From: Myxococcales bacterium
GTDB lineage: Bacteria; Myxococcota_A; UBA9160; UBA4427
Direction of reading: 5' to 3'
Length of the DNA stretch: 64,000 nt
Assembly (NCBI GenBank): GCA_012959805.1
Contig: DUCN01000011.1
Span: 100,959-164,958, forward strand
The notes beneath the pieces were generated by a model, which did no database searches, had not been told where the DNA came from, and was given only the letters and a program-made list of their open reading frames with translations. Position numbers and translations under genes: made by a program. Positions 7,297 through 16,531 of the stretch are shown one piece after another (the stretch's first letter is position 1; every line of letters starts with the position of its first letter).

Positions 7297-10182
7297 TTAG
7301 CTACAGCCGCTCGTACTTCCGCAATTCGGACACTTATAACAAGCGCCGTTGCGGATCATGATCGACCCGCAATCCATGCAGGAGGGAGCGTCGGCCTGAT
7401 TCACAAAGCTACCGACGACATTCGTTCCCGAAGGCGTCGATACCGCGTTCGTCGTTGCGCCACCGGATCCTCCCGCGACTGCACCTGCCGCTTGTAGCGG
7501 CGTTGATGCCGCCGAAGAGGAAACAGTCGAGATCGTCGTCAGCTCTGTCGTGCCACCCTCCGGTCGAATCGACACCGGCGCGGCCGCCGTACTCGCCGAT
7601 TCCTCCGAACCCTCACCCGCGTCCGTCGCCTCAACCTCGAGGTAACGATTTCCGAGGTACCGGAAGACGTAGTCCATCACCGACTTTGCGATTGGGATCT
7701 GCTTGTTATTCGTGAATCCGGAAGGCTCAAAGCGCGTGTGACTGAACTTGTCGACCAGTGCCTTGAGCGGAACTCCATATTGAAGCGAGATTGAAGTCAT
7801 CGTGGCGATGGTGTCCATCAACCCCGAGACCGTGCTCCCCTCTTTGGCCATTCGCAAAAAGATCTCGCCGGGCTGACCATTTTCATACAGCCCTGTCGTG
7901 AGATATCCCTCATGACCGGCAATCGAGAATTTGTGCGTAAATGCCTCGCGATCATCATTGAGCTTATGGCGGCGTGGCCGATACTGATCGAGTTCGACTA
8001 GGTTGTCGGCCTCGCTCGCCGCTGAATCCGCGAGATCGCGACCGGCGTTCAACGGCTGCGTCCGCTTGCTTCCGTCCCGGTAGACCGCGAGCGCCTTCAG
8101 CCCGAGCTTCCAGCCTGCGGTGTACGCCTCCATCACGTTCTCGACTGTTGCATCCGAGGGGAGATTGACCGTCTTCGAGATCGCACCGGACAGGAAAGGC
8201 TGAACGGCGCCCATCATCCGAATATGTCCCATCCAATCGATCGATCGAACACCATTCTGGGCTCGGAATGCGCAATCGAATACCGAAAGGTGTCCTTGCG
8301 AAAGACCCGGCGCGCCCTCAATCGTCTCTTTGTCGTCGATGAACGCCACGATCGCGTCCACTTCTTCCTGGCTATAACCAAGCTTCGCCAGCGCCATGGG
8401 AACCGTGTTATTCACGATCTTGAGGAATCCGCCGCCCACGAGCTTCTTGTACTTCACAAGGGCGATATCCGGTTCCACGCCGGTCGTGTCGCAATCCATC
8501 ATGAAGGCGATCGTGCCCGTCGGGGCAAGGACGGTCACTTGGCCGTTCTTGTAGCCATGCGCGGTACCGAGCTCAAGCGCCTCATCCCATGAATGTCGCG
8601 CCGCCCTCATCAAATTCTTCTGCACGCCCGCTGGCGGCGCCGCGTAAGCCGCATCTCGATGCATCTCGATCACTTCGAGGAAGGGCTTTCGGTTGGCCTT
8701 GTACTCCGAGAACGGGCCCATCGCCTGCGCGATTTCGGCACTCATCCTGTAGGCCTCGCCGCACATCAAGGAGGTCAACGACGCGGCAACATTGCGACCC
8801 TGTTCACTGTCGTAGGGCAATCCATCGGCCATCAAGAGCGCACCGAGATTCGCGAAACCGAGTCCAAGCGGTCGATAGAGATGACTGTTTCGCTCGATCT
8901 GAGGCGTGGGGTAATCCGCGTAGTCGACGAGAATTTCTTGGCCGAGTATCGTGAGGCCAGCGGCTCGACGGTAGTCTTCGACCTCGAAACTTCCGGCGTC
9001 ATCGACGAACGTCATCAGGTTCAGACTCGCCAGATTGCAAGCCGTGTCATCCAGGAACATGTATTCCGAACAGGGGTTGCTCGAGTTGATACGACCGGAG
9101 TTCTTCACCGGATTCCACGTATTGATCGTCGAGTCGTATTGAATCCCCGGATCACCACAGAGATGCGCTGCCTCCGCCATCTCCCGAAGAATCTCGTCCG
9201 CGCGCAAGGTCTCGACGACATCGCCGGTCGTCACCGCCTTCGTTTCCCATGCACCACCCCGTCCAGCCGACGCCATGAATTCGTCGGTGACGCGAACCGA
9301 ATGATTTGCATTCTGGAAAAACACCGAGTCATAGGCGCCGCCGGGAACGTTGAATCCTCCGTCATAGTTTTCTTCGATCAGCGACCAAGCCTTCTTTTCT
9401 TCGGCTGCCTTGCAGCCAATGAAATCCATCACGTCCGGATGGTCGACATTCAAGATGACCATCTTGGCCGCGCGACGGGTCTTGCCACCCGACTTGATCA
9501 CCCCCGCAAAGGAGTCGAAGCCGCGCATGAAGGAAACGGGACCTGAAGCGACACCCCCGCCCGCGAGCAACTCCCGCGAAGAACGAATTGTCGAAAGGTT
9601 GCTGCCCGCGCCTGAGCCGCCCTTGAAGAGCAGCGCCTCGGTCTTCGCGAGATCCATAATCGACTCCATCGTGTCTTCGACAGAGTTGATGAAACAGGCG
9701 CTCGCCTGCTGACGCGTTCCCTCGACGCCGAGGTTGAACCAGACCGGGCTATTGAAGGCCATCTTCTGGTGCACAAGCAGGTAGGTCAGCTCGTCCGCGT
9801 AGGCCTGAGCGTCCTCTTCCGTGGCGAAGTAGCCGCCCTCTTCACCCCATGATCGGATCCGGCCGACTACGCGCCCGATCAACTGCCGAACACTGGTCTC
9901 GCGCTCGGGTGTCCCGACATGGCCCCGGAAATATTTAGAGACAACGACGTTCGTCGCCAGTTGCGACCAGTCGCTGGGGATCTCGACGTCGTTCTGTTCG
10001 AAGACGGCCTCACCCTTTTCGTTGGCGATCAATGCGGAACGAAGTTCCCATTCGATCTCGTCGAAGGGGTCGACACCGGGTTTCGTGAAATGGCGGTTGA
10101 TGGTGAGCCCTGTCGCCGCAGCGGCCTGCTCGCTCTCTTCGCTGCCCTTCACGCCATTTGCCCGATCCCGTCCGTCGCTCAC
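7297..10182 (-). CDS. nrdJ: Vitamin B12-dependent ribonucleotide reductase
   Basis: Class II ribonucleotide reductase makes deoxyribonucleotides with adenosylcobalamin as radical source, so it works with or without oxygen. The product is about 961 residues. Visible signatures are FNSPVWFN, the substrate-site ACFINSVEDTMESI, the active-site Cys in SNPCSEY, and a C-terminal Cys-rich ribbon (CMDC...CYKCPNC) ending in SGCS, as expected for the redox tail. I chose GTG at 10182 because AGGGGGT lies seven bases upstream; GTG at 10236 or ATG at 10221 would add 13-18 residues. A Ser/Ala/Thr-rich linker of about 60 residues precedes the ribbon. No other ribonucleotide reductase is present in the window. 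Upstream lies a hairpin-rich leader. Confidence 0.95.
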   Translation of the reverse strand: MSDGRDRANGVKGSEESEQAAAATGLTINRHFTKPGVDPFDEIEWELRSALIANEKGEAVFEQNDVEIPSDWSQLATNVVVSKYFRGHVGTPERETSVRQLIGRVVGRIRSWGEEGGYFATEEDAQAYADELTYLLVHQKMAFNSPVWFNLGVEGTRQQASACFINSVEDTMESIMDLAKTEALLFKGGSGAGSNLSTIRSSRELLAGGGVASGPVSFMRGFDSFAGVIKSGGKTRRAAKMVILNVDHPDVMDFIGCKAAEEKKAWSLIEENYDGGFNVPGGAYDSVFFQNANHSVRVTDEFMASAGRGGAWETKAVTTGDVVETLRADEILREMAEAAHLCGDPGIQYDSTINTWNPVKNSGRINSSNPCSEYMFLDDTACNLASLNLMTFVDDAGSFEVEDYRRAAGLTILGQEILVDYADYPTPQIERNSHLYRPLGLGFANLGALLMADGLPYDSEQGRNVAASLTSLMCGEAYRMSAEIAQAMGPFSEYKANRKPFLEVIEMHRDAAYAAPPAGVQKNLMRAARHSWDEALELGTAHGYKNGQVTVLAPTGTIAFMMDCDTTGVEPDIALVKYKKLVGGGFLKIVNNTVPMALAKLGYSQEEVDAIVAFIDDKETIEGAPGLSQGHLSVFDCAFRAQNGVRSIDWMGHIRMMGAVQPFLSGAISKTVNLPSDATVENVMEAYTAGWKLGLKALAVYRDGSKRTQPLNAGRDLADSAASEADNLVELDQYRPRRHKLNDDREAFTHKFSIAGHEGYLTTGLYENGQPGEIFLRMAKEGSTVSGLMDTIATMTSISLQYGVPLKALVDKFSHTRFEPSGFTNNKQIPIAKSVMDYVFRYLGNRYLEVEATDAGEGSEESASTAAAPVSIRPEGGTTELTTISTVSSSAASTPLQAAGAVAGGSGGATTNAVSTPSGTNVVGSFVNQADAPSCMDCGSIMIRNGACYKCPNCGSTSGCS

Positions 10183-10278
10183 CGCTTTACCCCCTGGAAG
10201 TCTCTCGCGGGTGATTTGCATCCCGCTATCTGGCACTCACCGGCGCCACCCGGCGCCAAAGAAACGTCTTAGATGAGC

Positions 10279-10470
10279 AGGGCGCCGGAAACTTTCCCGG
10301 CGCCCTCCGAACAGCAAATGAGTCGAAAAAACTACACTCCAAGCTCACCCAAGGTTCGTGTTCCTCCCCGCAACCACCAAGTTGCGACCCCCCCAGGCTA
10401 CAGGAGGAACCTCACATCCCCGTTGAGGATGAATTTGCGCGTATCATTGACATCCGTCAACCAAAAAAAC
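10279..10470 (-). promoter_or_regulatory. Structured leader upstream of nrdJ
   Basis: On the nrdJ strand this stretch holds several nested hairpins. An 8-bp helix joins 10360-10367 with 10403-10410 and encloses a 6-bp hairpin (10369-10374 with 10381-10386). A small hairpin (10415-10419 with 10427-10431) lies on its 5' side, and a perfect 10-bp GC helix (10279-10288 with 10297-10306) lies nearer nrdJ. A TTGAC-N4-GTCAA inverted repeat at 10447-10460 could be an operator or -35 area. I looked for the B12-box and other core motifs of the cobalamin riboswitch, expected before nrdJ in some bacteria, and did not find them. No U-tract follows the GC hairpin, so it is not a standard terminator. Confidence 0.4.
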
Positions 10471-10743
10471 ACAAAATGTTGGGATGGACTCATGAGGTGA
10501 CCACAACCCCTGGTGTCTGATACTCGACTGACGCAAAAAAGTGACCCGACAAAACTCCGCAAATCCTCGGATCTGAAGGAGAATCAGTTTAGTGCCAAAC
10601 AGTGTTTGCAAGCTCTTGTTTTGACTGAGGTTTTTCACTCTCAGGCGTTTCTTTTTACATCCCGGGGGAAGAGGCCCCTTCGGGCGACCACGACGCCTTT
10701 TTCGGGGCGTCTGAAGTGGTCGATCATCGGTCCAGATGAGGAC

Positions 10744-11433
10744 CTATTGGTCTTCGGGAAGTCCCGTAAAGCGGACTCCGAGACCTTCTGGAACTTTGTG
10801 TCGAATATTGAGGCCGATGATCAGTGCCGTCATTTCTTCAACGATTCGGGCGTTCGAAAGTGGCCCACCATCGAGGCCCCTAAGCCCTTCCACTAGCGGA
10901 CATAGCGCCATCACCTTCTGCCGCGCCGCCTTCTGTCCCGACACGACGACGTCACACTCGACGGGATTGGCCAGGTCCTGGAGGCGATGAGAAGACACGT
11001 TCTGAAAGGCAGAGACGACATCGACACCCTTCGGAACCAGCGACTTCACGAGCTCTGCCGCCGATCCTTGCCAGATCCCAACCGTACGAACCGCGCTATC
11101 ACCGACCGCAGTCGCCAGCGGCACCGTCATGGAGACCACGATCTGGCCTTCGCGGAGCGAGTCCTTGATGCCTTTGACCGTGCTGGCGGTGTGCTCAAAC
11201 GGGACAGACAGGATGACGATCTCGGCCGCAGCGGTCGCCTCGGGATTCCCAAGTCCTTCGACATCGGCCTCAGGAACCTGTTTGCGCACGTCTTCGGCGG
11301 CCTCAACCGCGCGCTCAGCCTTGCGAGATCCAATCAGGACGCGTCGGCCGGAACGGCAAAAGCGAAGGGCCAGGCCGAGACCCTGGTCACCGGTTCCGCC
11401 AAGAATTGCGATTGTGTCGTTTCGAGTTGTCAT
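10744..11433 (-). CDS. NADPH:F420 oxidoreductase-like reductase
   Basis: This 229-residue protein resembles NADPH-dependent F420 reductase, which moves hydride between NADPH and the deazaflavin F420. It opens with a Rossmann motif ILGGTGDQGLGLALRF, followed by IGSRKAER, the basic segment that typically selects NADPH. The later segment VVSAFQNV and the C-terminal GPLSNARIVEEMTALI also fit the family. The start is ATG at 11433. It stands alone between nrdJ and a long intergenic gap. If the assignment is right, the organism makes or uses F420; no F420 biosynthesis gene is visible here, so a related NADP-binding reductase remains possible. Confidence 0.75.
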   Translation of the reverse strand: MTTRNDTIAILGGTGDQGLGLALRFCRSGRRVLIGSRKAERAVEAAEDVRKQVPEADVEGLGNPEATAAAEIVILSVPFEHTASTVKGIKDSLREGQIVVSMTVPLATAVGDSAVRTVGIWQGSAAELVKSLVPKGVDVVSAFQNVSSHRLQDLANPVECDVVVSGQKAARQKVMALCPLVEGLRGLDGGPLSNARIVEEMTALIIGLNIRHKVPEGLGVRFTGLPEDQ

Positions 11434-12000
11434 AGCGGCGGACGCTAGCAGGCTGAGACACAGTCAAAACGTCAAAATAGGCCGCTGGGGGATTCAACCT
11501 TTCAGCCCTGTCCCACCCCCAAATCCAGCACACTCGAAAGTAGAAACCGAGCAATGTAAATCGTCATTCGAGAGCGGGACGAAACACAAGACTCGTGAAA
11601 CCGTCATCGACAACTGTGTCGCAAAGCCCCAAGACGTCCCAAGATAAAGGCCTGCAATAGATCTTCGCAGCACCTAACGCGACCGGATCAAGTCTGTCTC
11701 GACACCCATTCGTTCCGATGTGGAATGAGTTCCGTGCTGAATGGAACTCCTTACCCATATGCGTGGCGATGAAATCCCTTGTTTCTTATCGGTTCGCTCC
11801 CGAGTTGATCGAACAGGCCCACCAATCGACCCAGCCGAAAATTCATGTGCACAGACTCCGATCGACGGCCACCCTCCTGAGAGCCATTGGGACAGCTCAA
11901 TCAATACTTAGAACACGGCATTCCCGAGACCAGTGGAGCAAGAGGCAGCGCAATCGGCGGCCAGATCCCGCGCCGGAAGAAGCACCTATAGTCTCTCCAC
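11434..12000. other. 567-bp intergenic region without a recognisable gene
   Basis: Divergent promoters of the F420-type reductase and the DUF971 gene should lie here. Short open frames on both strands have no convincing ribosome binding site and no recognisable product. I see no tRNA, repeat or strong terminator. Confidence 0.4.
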
Positions 12001-12363
12001 ATGCGAAAAGACGAAGGCCAACTTCCAAGTAAAATCGAACAGCGAGATGCGCGCACGCTCTCGATCATCTGGGCCGACGGTATCGAGAGCCTGATCGATG
12101 TCCGCGCCCTTAGACTCGCCTGCGGCTGTGCGAACTGTGTCGACGAGTGGAGCGGTGACGCTCTGCTCGCGCCGCACAGCGTACCCTCGGACATCGCGCC
12201 AGTCGGGATCCAATCCGTCGGACGTTATGCGATCCAGATCGACTGGAGCGACGGGCACAGTACGGGCATCTATCCTTTCGAACGTCTTCGAAAACTTGCA
12301 GACGACGGCTTACTCGAGGCACAAGCTACCAAGACCGACGGACTAACGAACGGGGCTTCCTGA
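12001..12363 (+). CDS. DUF971 domain protein
   Basis: This is a small protein of 120 residues with the DUF971 fold, the domain found at the N-terminus of gamma-butyrobetaine hydroxylase and as a stand-alone bacterial protein often associated with iron-sulfur metabolism. The marks are LSIIWADG, the Cys pair motif CGCANC that may bind a metal, and IDWSDGHSTGIYPFERL near the C-terminus. The exact role is unknown. It starts with ATG at 12001 and ends 4 bases before the NUDIX gene, so the two are almost certainly one transcript. Confidence 0.85.
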   Translation: MRKDEGQLPSKIEQRDARTLSIIWADGIESLIDVRALRLACGCANCVDEWSGDALLAPHSVPSDIAPVGIQSVGRYAIQIDWSDGHSTGIYPFERLRKLADDGLLEAQATKTDGLTNGAS

Positions 12364-12367
12364 TACA

Positions 12368-13171
12368 ATGGCGACCGCACAGACACGACTCTCCGCAACC
12401 ATCCTTCTGCTTCGCGACGGACTCGAACAACTCGAGGTCTTCATGGTCGAGCGACACCACAAGATCGACTTCGCCGAAGGCGCACTGGTTTTCCCCGGTG
12501 GCAAGGTCGAGACGAGCGACTCTGCGCCCGAACTTGCGGATTTTTGCCGCGATGCCGAATCGAGTTCGGCAGACGACAGGACTCTTCGCGTGGCGGCTAT
12601 TCGCGAAACATTCGAGGAATGCGGCGTTTTGTTGGCACGTCCGCGTGGTGAGGACCGGCTCGTCGACGGCGCGCGTCTGCAGTCGATTTCCAACAACCAT
12701 CTCACGGCACTCAAGAACCATGACCTGAAGATGGCTGCCCTGGTTCGCGCCGAAAACCTCGAACTCGCCTTCGATCTCCTGGTCCCATTCGCGCATTGGA
12801 TCACGCCAGAGTTCATGCCTAAACGTTTCGACACGCATTTTTTCCTGGTTGCTGCGCCCTCCGACCAACTAGCCATCCACGACGGATATGAATCTGTCGA
12901 TTCGCTCTGGACGACAATTCCTCGCGCCATCGAACTCGAAAAGAGCGGCCAACGCACGATCATCTTTCCAACGCTCGAGAACATCAAGAAGCTTGGCCGA
13001 AGCCAGTCGGTGGGAGAAGCACTCGACAATGCGCGGCAGGATACGATCGTGACGGTGCTCCCGAAAATAACGAAGCAAGAGGACGGAACAATGATGATGG
13101 AGCTACCCGAAGACGCTGGCTACGAGACGATTCGAGCGCCCGTCTTTCCGGGCGGCAAGACCCAGTCCTAG
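12368..13171 (+). CDS. NUDIX hydrolase, NUDT19-like
   Basis: The product is 267 residues with a split Nudix box: the glycine part FPGGKVE and, after an insertion of about 35 residues, the helix AAIRETFEECGVLL with the metal-binding glutamates. This long insertion is characteristic of the NUDT7/NUDT19-type group, several of which cleave CoA or acyl-CoA diphosphates. The substrate here is inferred only. A tyrosine/histidine-rich core (PFAHWITPEFMPKRFDTHFFLV) matches that group as well. It follows the DUF971 gene by 4 bases. Confidence 0.82.
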   Translation: MATAQTRLSATILLLRDGLEQLEVFMVERHHKIDFAEGALVFPGGKVETSDSAPELADFCRDAESSSADDRTLRVAAIRETFEECGVLLARPRGEDRLVDGARLQSISNNHLTALKNHDLKMAALVRAENLELAFDLLVPFAHWITPEFMPKRFDTHFFLVAAPSDQLAIHDGYESVDSLWTTIPRAIELEKSGQRTIIFPTLENIKKLGRSQSVGEALDNARQDTIVTVLPKITKQEDGTMMMELPEDAGYETIRAPVFPGGKTQS

Positions 13172-13524
13172 ACCACCGCATCAAAATGACCAAGACGCGT
13201 CCGCCGAATCGACGTCATCGCCGGTGAGAAATTCCACAGGTCGTCCCCGCGAGGCGCTGAATCAACGGGTGCGGCGCGATTCGTCGGGACTGCAGGTCCC
13301 GTCGCCGATTCCTCGCGCTATGTTTCTGCCGCTTCGAATGCGACGCGTGCATCACCTCCCAGAAACCGCACGTGATCGCCGGCCAGCCCCGCATCCCAGA
13401 TCCGGGTTGTCCAGAAACCCAGTGACACCAGAATGTGACCGAGTCGGGGCCGCCCGACATTCGGACTCGACGATCCGGGCTCGAACCCGGACTCAACCCG
13501 GAAAAAGCCAGGAGAGATCCACCG
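13172..13524. other. 353-bp upstream region of the mcd-like gene
   Basis: No gene is supported here. A 6-bp hairpin CGGGAC-TGCAG-GTCCCG lies at 13285-13301 and could end the NUDIX transcript, although no T-run follows. The acyl-CoA dehydrogenase promoter should lie between it and 13510. Open frames that extend leftward from the dehydrogenase start lack their own ribosome binding site. Confidence 0.35.
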
Positions 13525-15174
13525 ATGACCGTAAACGCCACTCAGGACGACGCACGACTGATTCTCGAAGCCGGCTCACGGCTCCTGGCCGAAGCCGTGG
13601 CCGCGGCAAAGAGCAAGACTGAGGGCGGGAAGAAGATCGATGATCATCAGGTCATCACCGAGCGCGTCGCGTACGCGGCGACCGAAGCCGTGGCCGCGCA
13701 TGAGGTCCTGGCCGAACTCGACAACTGGGTGGCGGACGGGAAGCTGACGCCCATGCGCGAAAAGTTGGCGATCGCCGCGGTCGGCGAATTGATGATGAAC
13801 CTGCGCGAGCGCTTGTCTTCGGCGGCCGACGATCTGGGAATCGGAGATGCCGTCGTCGAAGCAACCTTCGGCCCGGATGAACGCGCCGCCCTTCGCCGTA
13901 CGACTTCGGAAGCGAGTCTCCGTGAAATCGGCGCAAACGTCGCCGAGACTAAGGGCGTGAACGACTGGGTCCTTGATGAGATGCACGAACAGGTACGCGA
14001 TCAGGTCCGTGAGTTCGCTGCGCAGGAAATTATGCCCCATGCCGAACACATTCATCGCACCGACGCGATGATCCCGGAAGAATTCATCGAGAAGATGTCT
14101 GAGCTCGGCTTTTTCGGACTCTCCGTTCCCGAACAATACGGCGGGGTCGAGATGGGCAATCTCGCGATGATCCTGACTACGGAAGAACTTTCGCGGGCCT
14201 CACTCGCCGGCGCGGGTTCACTCATCACGCGACCTGAGATTCTCGCAAAAGCCTTGTTAGGCGGGGGCACCGAAGAACAAAAGGAATACTGGCTGCCCAA
14301 GCTTGCCTCGGGCGAAATCATGGCGGGTATTTCCGTCACGGAACCCGACATTGGCTCTGATGTGTCCGGCGTTCGCTGTCGCGCAACCCGCGGCACGGTC
14401 GACGGAGTCGATGGCTGGCTCATCGATGGCCCGAAGGCGTGGTGCACGTTTGCCGGCCGAGCCAACGTCCTCGCGGTCCTGCTGCGTACCGACCCCGACA
14501 TGTCCAAAGGCAACAAGGGCCTCTCACTCTTCGTCGTGCCGAAGGAAGCTTCCCGCGAGCACACCTTCGAATGCAAGCAGCCCGGCGGTGGCCGCCTCGT
14601 CGGAAAGGCGGATGCGACACCCGGTTACCGCGGCATGCATTCCTACACGCTCAACTTCGAGAACTATTTCGTTCCCGCAGATCATCTCGTCGGAGGAGAA
14701 AAGGGCGAAGGCCGTGGCTTCTATCTGCAGATGGCGGGCTTCGCGGCCGGACGTCTGCAGACCAGTGGTCGCGGAACCGGATTGGCCCAGGCCGCCCTCG
14801 AAGAGACTGCTAAATACGTCGTCGATCGAAAGCAGTTCGATCGGCCAATTTCAGAATTCCAGCTCACCCAGTACACGCTCGGCAAGATGGCCGCGCAGAT
14901 CGCGGGGGCCCGCGCGATTACCTACGCGGCGGCCCGTGCCTTCGATATCGACGAGCGCGCCGCCGGGCCACTCGCGGCACAGGCTAAGCTCCTCGCCTGC
15001 GACGTCGCCGTCACAACGACGCAACTCGGCCAGCTCATGCACGGAGGCTGGGGTTATGCGGAGGAGTATCCGATCAGCCGCTATGTCGTGGATGCGGCAG
15101 TGCTGCCGATCTTCGAAGGCGTGAAGCCGATTCTCGAACTCAAGGTGATTGGTCGAGCACTCCTCGCAAGCTAG
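13525..15174 (+). CDS. mcd: Acyl-CoA dehydrogenase, probably (2S)-methylsuccinyl-CoA dehydrogenase
   Basis: This 549-residue flavoprotein has a typical acyl-CoA dehydrogenase core (about residues 150-549) preceded by an N-terminal domain of about 150 residues with KIDDHQVITERVAYAATEA. That extension is the hallmark, as I know the family, of methylsuccinyl-CoA dehydrogenase of the ethylmalonyl-CoA pathway, which oxidises methylsuccinyl-CoA to mesaconyl-CoA. Core motifs include ISVTEPDIGSDVSG, GWGYAEEYP and IFEGVKPILELKVIG, with the Glu expected as catalytic base. ATG at 13525 has AGGAG nine bases upstream. Electrons would leave through ETF and ETF-QO. None of the other pathway genes (ccr, ecm, mesaconyl-CoA hydratase) is adjacent, so a different branched substrate is possible. 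Its TAG shares CTAG with the next gene's stop. Confidence 0.8.
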   Translation: MTVNATQDDARLILEAGSRLLAEAVAAAKSKTEGGKKIDDHQVITERVAYAATEAVAAHEVLAELDNWVADGKLTPMREKLAIAAVGELMMNLRERLSSAADDLGIGDAVVEATFGPDERAALRRTTSEASLREIGANVAETKGVNDWVLDEMHEQVRDQVREFAAQEIMPHAEHIHRTDAMIPEEFIEKMSELGFFGLSVPEQYGGVEMGNLAMILTTEELSRASLAGAGSLITRPEILAKALLGGGTEEQKEYWLPKLASGEIMAGISVTEPDIGSDVSGVRCRATRGTVDGVDGWLIDGPKAWCTFAGRANVLAVLLRTDPDMSKGNKGLSLFVVPKEASREHTFECKQPGGGRLVGKADATPGYRGMHSYTLNFENYFVPADHLVGGEKGEGRGFYLQMAGFAAGRLQTSGRGTGLAQAALEETAKYVVDRKQFDRPISEFQLTQYTLGKMAAQIAGARAITYAAARAFDIDERAAGPLAAQAKLLACDVAVTTTQLGQLMHGGWGYAEEYPISRYVVDAAVLPIFEGVKPILELKVIGRALLAS

Positions 15175-16490
15175 CCGGCGAAGAACTCCGTCAACACAGC
15201 GATCATCGGGGCGACATCCGCTGCGCCAGCCATCTCCCGACAGGAATGCATCGAGAGCATCGGATTCCCGACATCGACGGTGCGAATGCCGACTCGCGCC
15301 GCGCTGATCGGCCCGATCGTCGAACCGCAGCCGAGATCGCTGCGCGTCACGAAGTTCTGTGGCGTAACGTCGACCCGCGCACACAGCGACGCAAAGAAAC
15401 CCGCGCTCTCGGAATCCGTCGCGTAGGATCGGTTCGAGTTCGTCTTGATGACCGGACCGGAACCGATTCTTGGACGGTGCCCCGGCTCATGGCGTTCGGA
15501 ATAATTCGGATGCACGGCATGAGCCATATCCGCTGAAATCAGCCATGAACGAGAGATTGCGCGTGCGGGATCCTGTCCCGTCGAGGCACCCACGCCCTCT
15601 CCATCGGGACAAGCCCCGGCGATTCGTTCGAGCGTGTCGGCCAGGAAGGTCCCGCCCGCACCTTCTGCGCTTCGGCTACCCACCTCTTCGTGGTCATAGA
15701 GAATAACCATACGAGTCGCCGCAGATGCATCGTTCGCACCGGCCGCAACCAGAGCGCTCAGCCCCGCATGACTCGACGCAAGATTATCGAGCCGCGCAGC
15801 ATGAATAAATTCGCCGTCGGCGCCGGATCGAGAAGCAGGCTGACAGTCATAGGCCATCAGGTCGTACGCGAGTATATCCGAGGCGTCGACCTCAGAATCG
15901 GCACCTCCACTCAGCTCCTGCGCCAAGAGTCGGCCTAACGTCATGTCTTGGCTCAGCCCAAAGACGGGAACCAGATGCCTCTGGGCATTGAGCTTGAGCC
16001 CCTCTCGCGCCAATTCGCGATAAAGATGAATCGCCAAATTGGGGATGCGCAGGAGGGGTCTCGTAAAGTCGACCAGCTGCGTCCGCGTCGCGTCCCCATC
16101 ACGAAGCGTGACGCGTCCGGCCAGGGAGAGGTCGCGATCGAGCCAGCTATGCAGCAGCAACCCGCCGTAGGGCTCGACTGCCAACTGATGCAGACCGTGG
16201 GCGCGCACGTCGGGATTCGGTTTCACGCGTAAGTTCGGAGAGTCGGTATGGGCACCGACGATTCGAAAGCCAGCGGAGGCCGGTGCGGCCGTGCCGACTT
16301 CGAAGGCCACCAGACTTCCACCGCCCCGGACGACGTATCGCCGGTTACCGGACGCGAGCGACCAGAATTCCGTTTCTTCGAGGCGTTCGTAGCCGGACGA
16401 TTCCAGTCGAGCAATGGATTCGGCCACCGCGTGATAGGGCGTGGGGGATCGATCGATGAATGTCAGTAGGTCGGCGACAGGGTCTTGCAT
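15171..16490 (-). CDS. apeB: M18 family aminopeptidase
   Basis: This is a cytosolic dinuclear zinc aminopeptidase of the aspartyl aminopeptidase type, about 439 residues. Metal-ligand regions are all present: GAHTDSP (His81, Asp83), ARLDNLAS, YDHEEVGSRS and MHSCREM near the C-terminus. The conserved N-terminal SPTPYHAV supports starting at the ATG at 16490, which places it 14 residues into the protein as in characterised members; ATG at 16502 and GTG at 16511 are in frame upstream, and none has a clear ribosome binding site. It ends tail-to-tail with the mcd-like gene, both stop codons lying in one CTAG. Confidence 0.92.
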   Translation of the reverse strand: MQDPVADLLTFIDRSPTPYHAVAESIARLESSGYERLEETEFWSLASGNRRYVVRGGGSLVAFEVGTAAPASAGFRIVGAHTDSPNLRVKPNPDVRAHGLHQLAVEPYGGLLLHSWLDRDLSLAGRVTLRDGDATRTQLVDFTRPLLRIPNLAIHLYRELAREGLKLNAQRHLVPVFGLSQDMTLGRLLAQELSGGADSEVDASDILAYDLMAYDCQPASRSGADGEFIHAARLDNLASSHAGLSALVAAGANDASAATRMVILYDHEEVGSRSAEGAGGTFLADTLERIAGACPDGEGVGASTGQDPARAISRSWLISADMAHAVHPNYSERHEPGHRPRIGSGPVIKTNSNRSYATDSESAGFFASLCARVDVTPQNFVTRSDLGCGSTIGPISAARVGIRTVDVGNPMLSMHSCREMAGAADVAPMIAVLTEFFAG

Positions 16491-16531
16491 GGGGCCGAGC
16501 ATAGCTGGCACGGCGGAAAACGAAGCGCAAG

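Noticed and set aside
8593..9546. Long open frame opposite nrdJ
   Set aside because: It lies antisense to conserved nrdJ codons and has no family or ribosome binding site; it is a GC-rich shadow frame.
10279..10470. Cobalamin riboswitch upstream of nrdJ
   Set aside because: The expected B12-box and core sequence motifs were not visible; only a different set of hairpins is present, so I reported it as an unknown structured leader.
10513..10896. Possible 127-residue gene in the nrdJ upstream region
   Set aside because: It overlaps the 3' half of the F420-type reductase on the other strand and has no ribosome binding site or recognised family.
13475..13490. T-arm-like CCGGGCTCGAACCCGG suggesting a tRNA
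   Set aside because: There are only 6 bases in the loop and no acceptor, D-arm or anticodon arm around it; it is upstream sequence of the acyl-CoA dehydrogenase gene.
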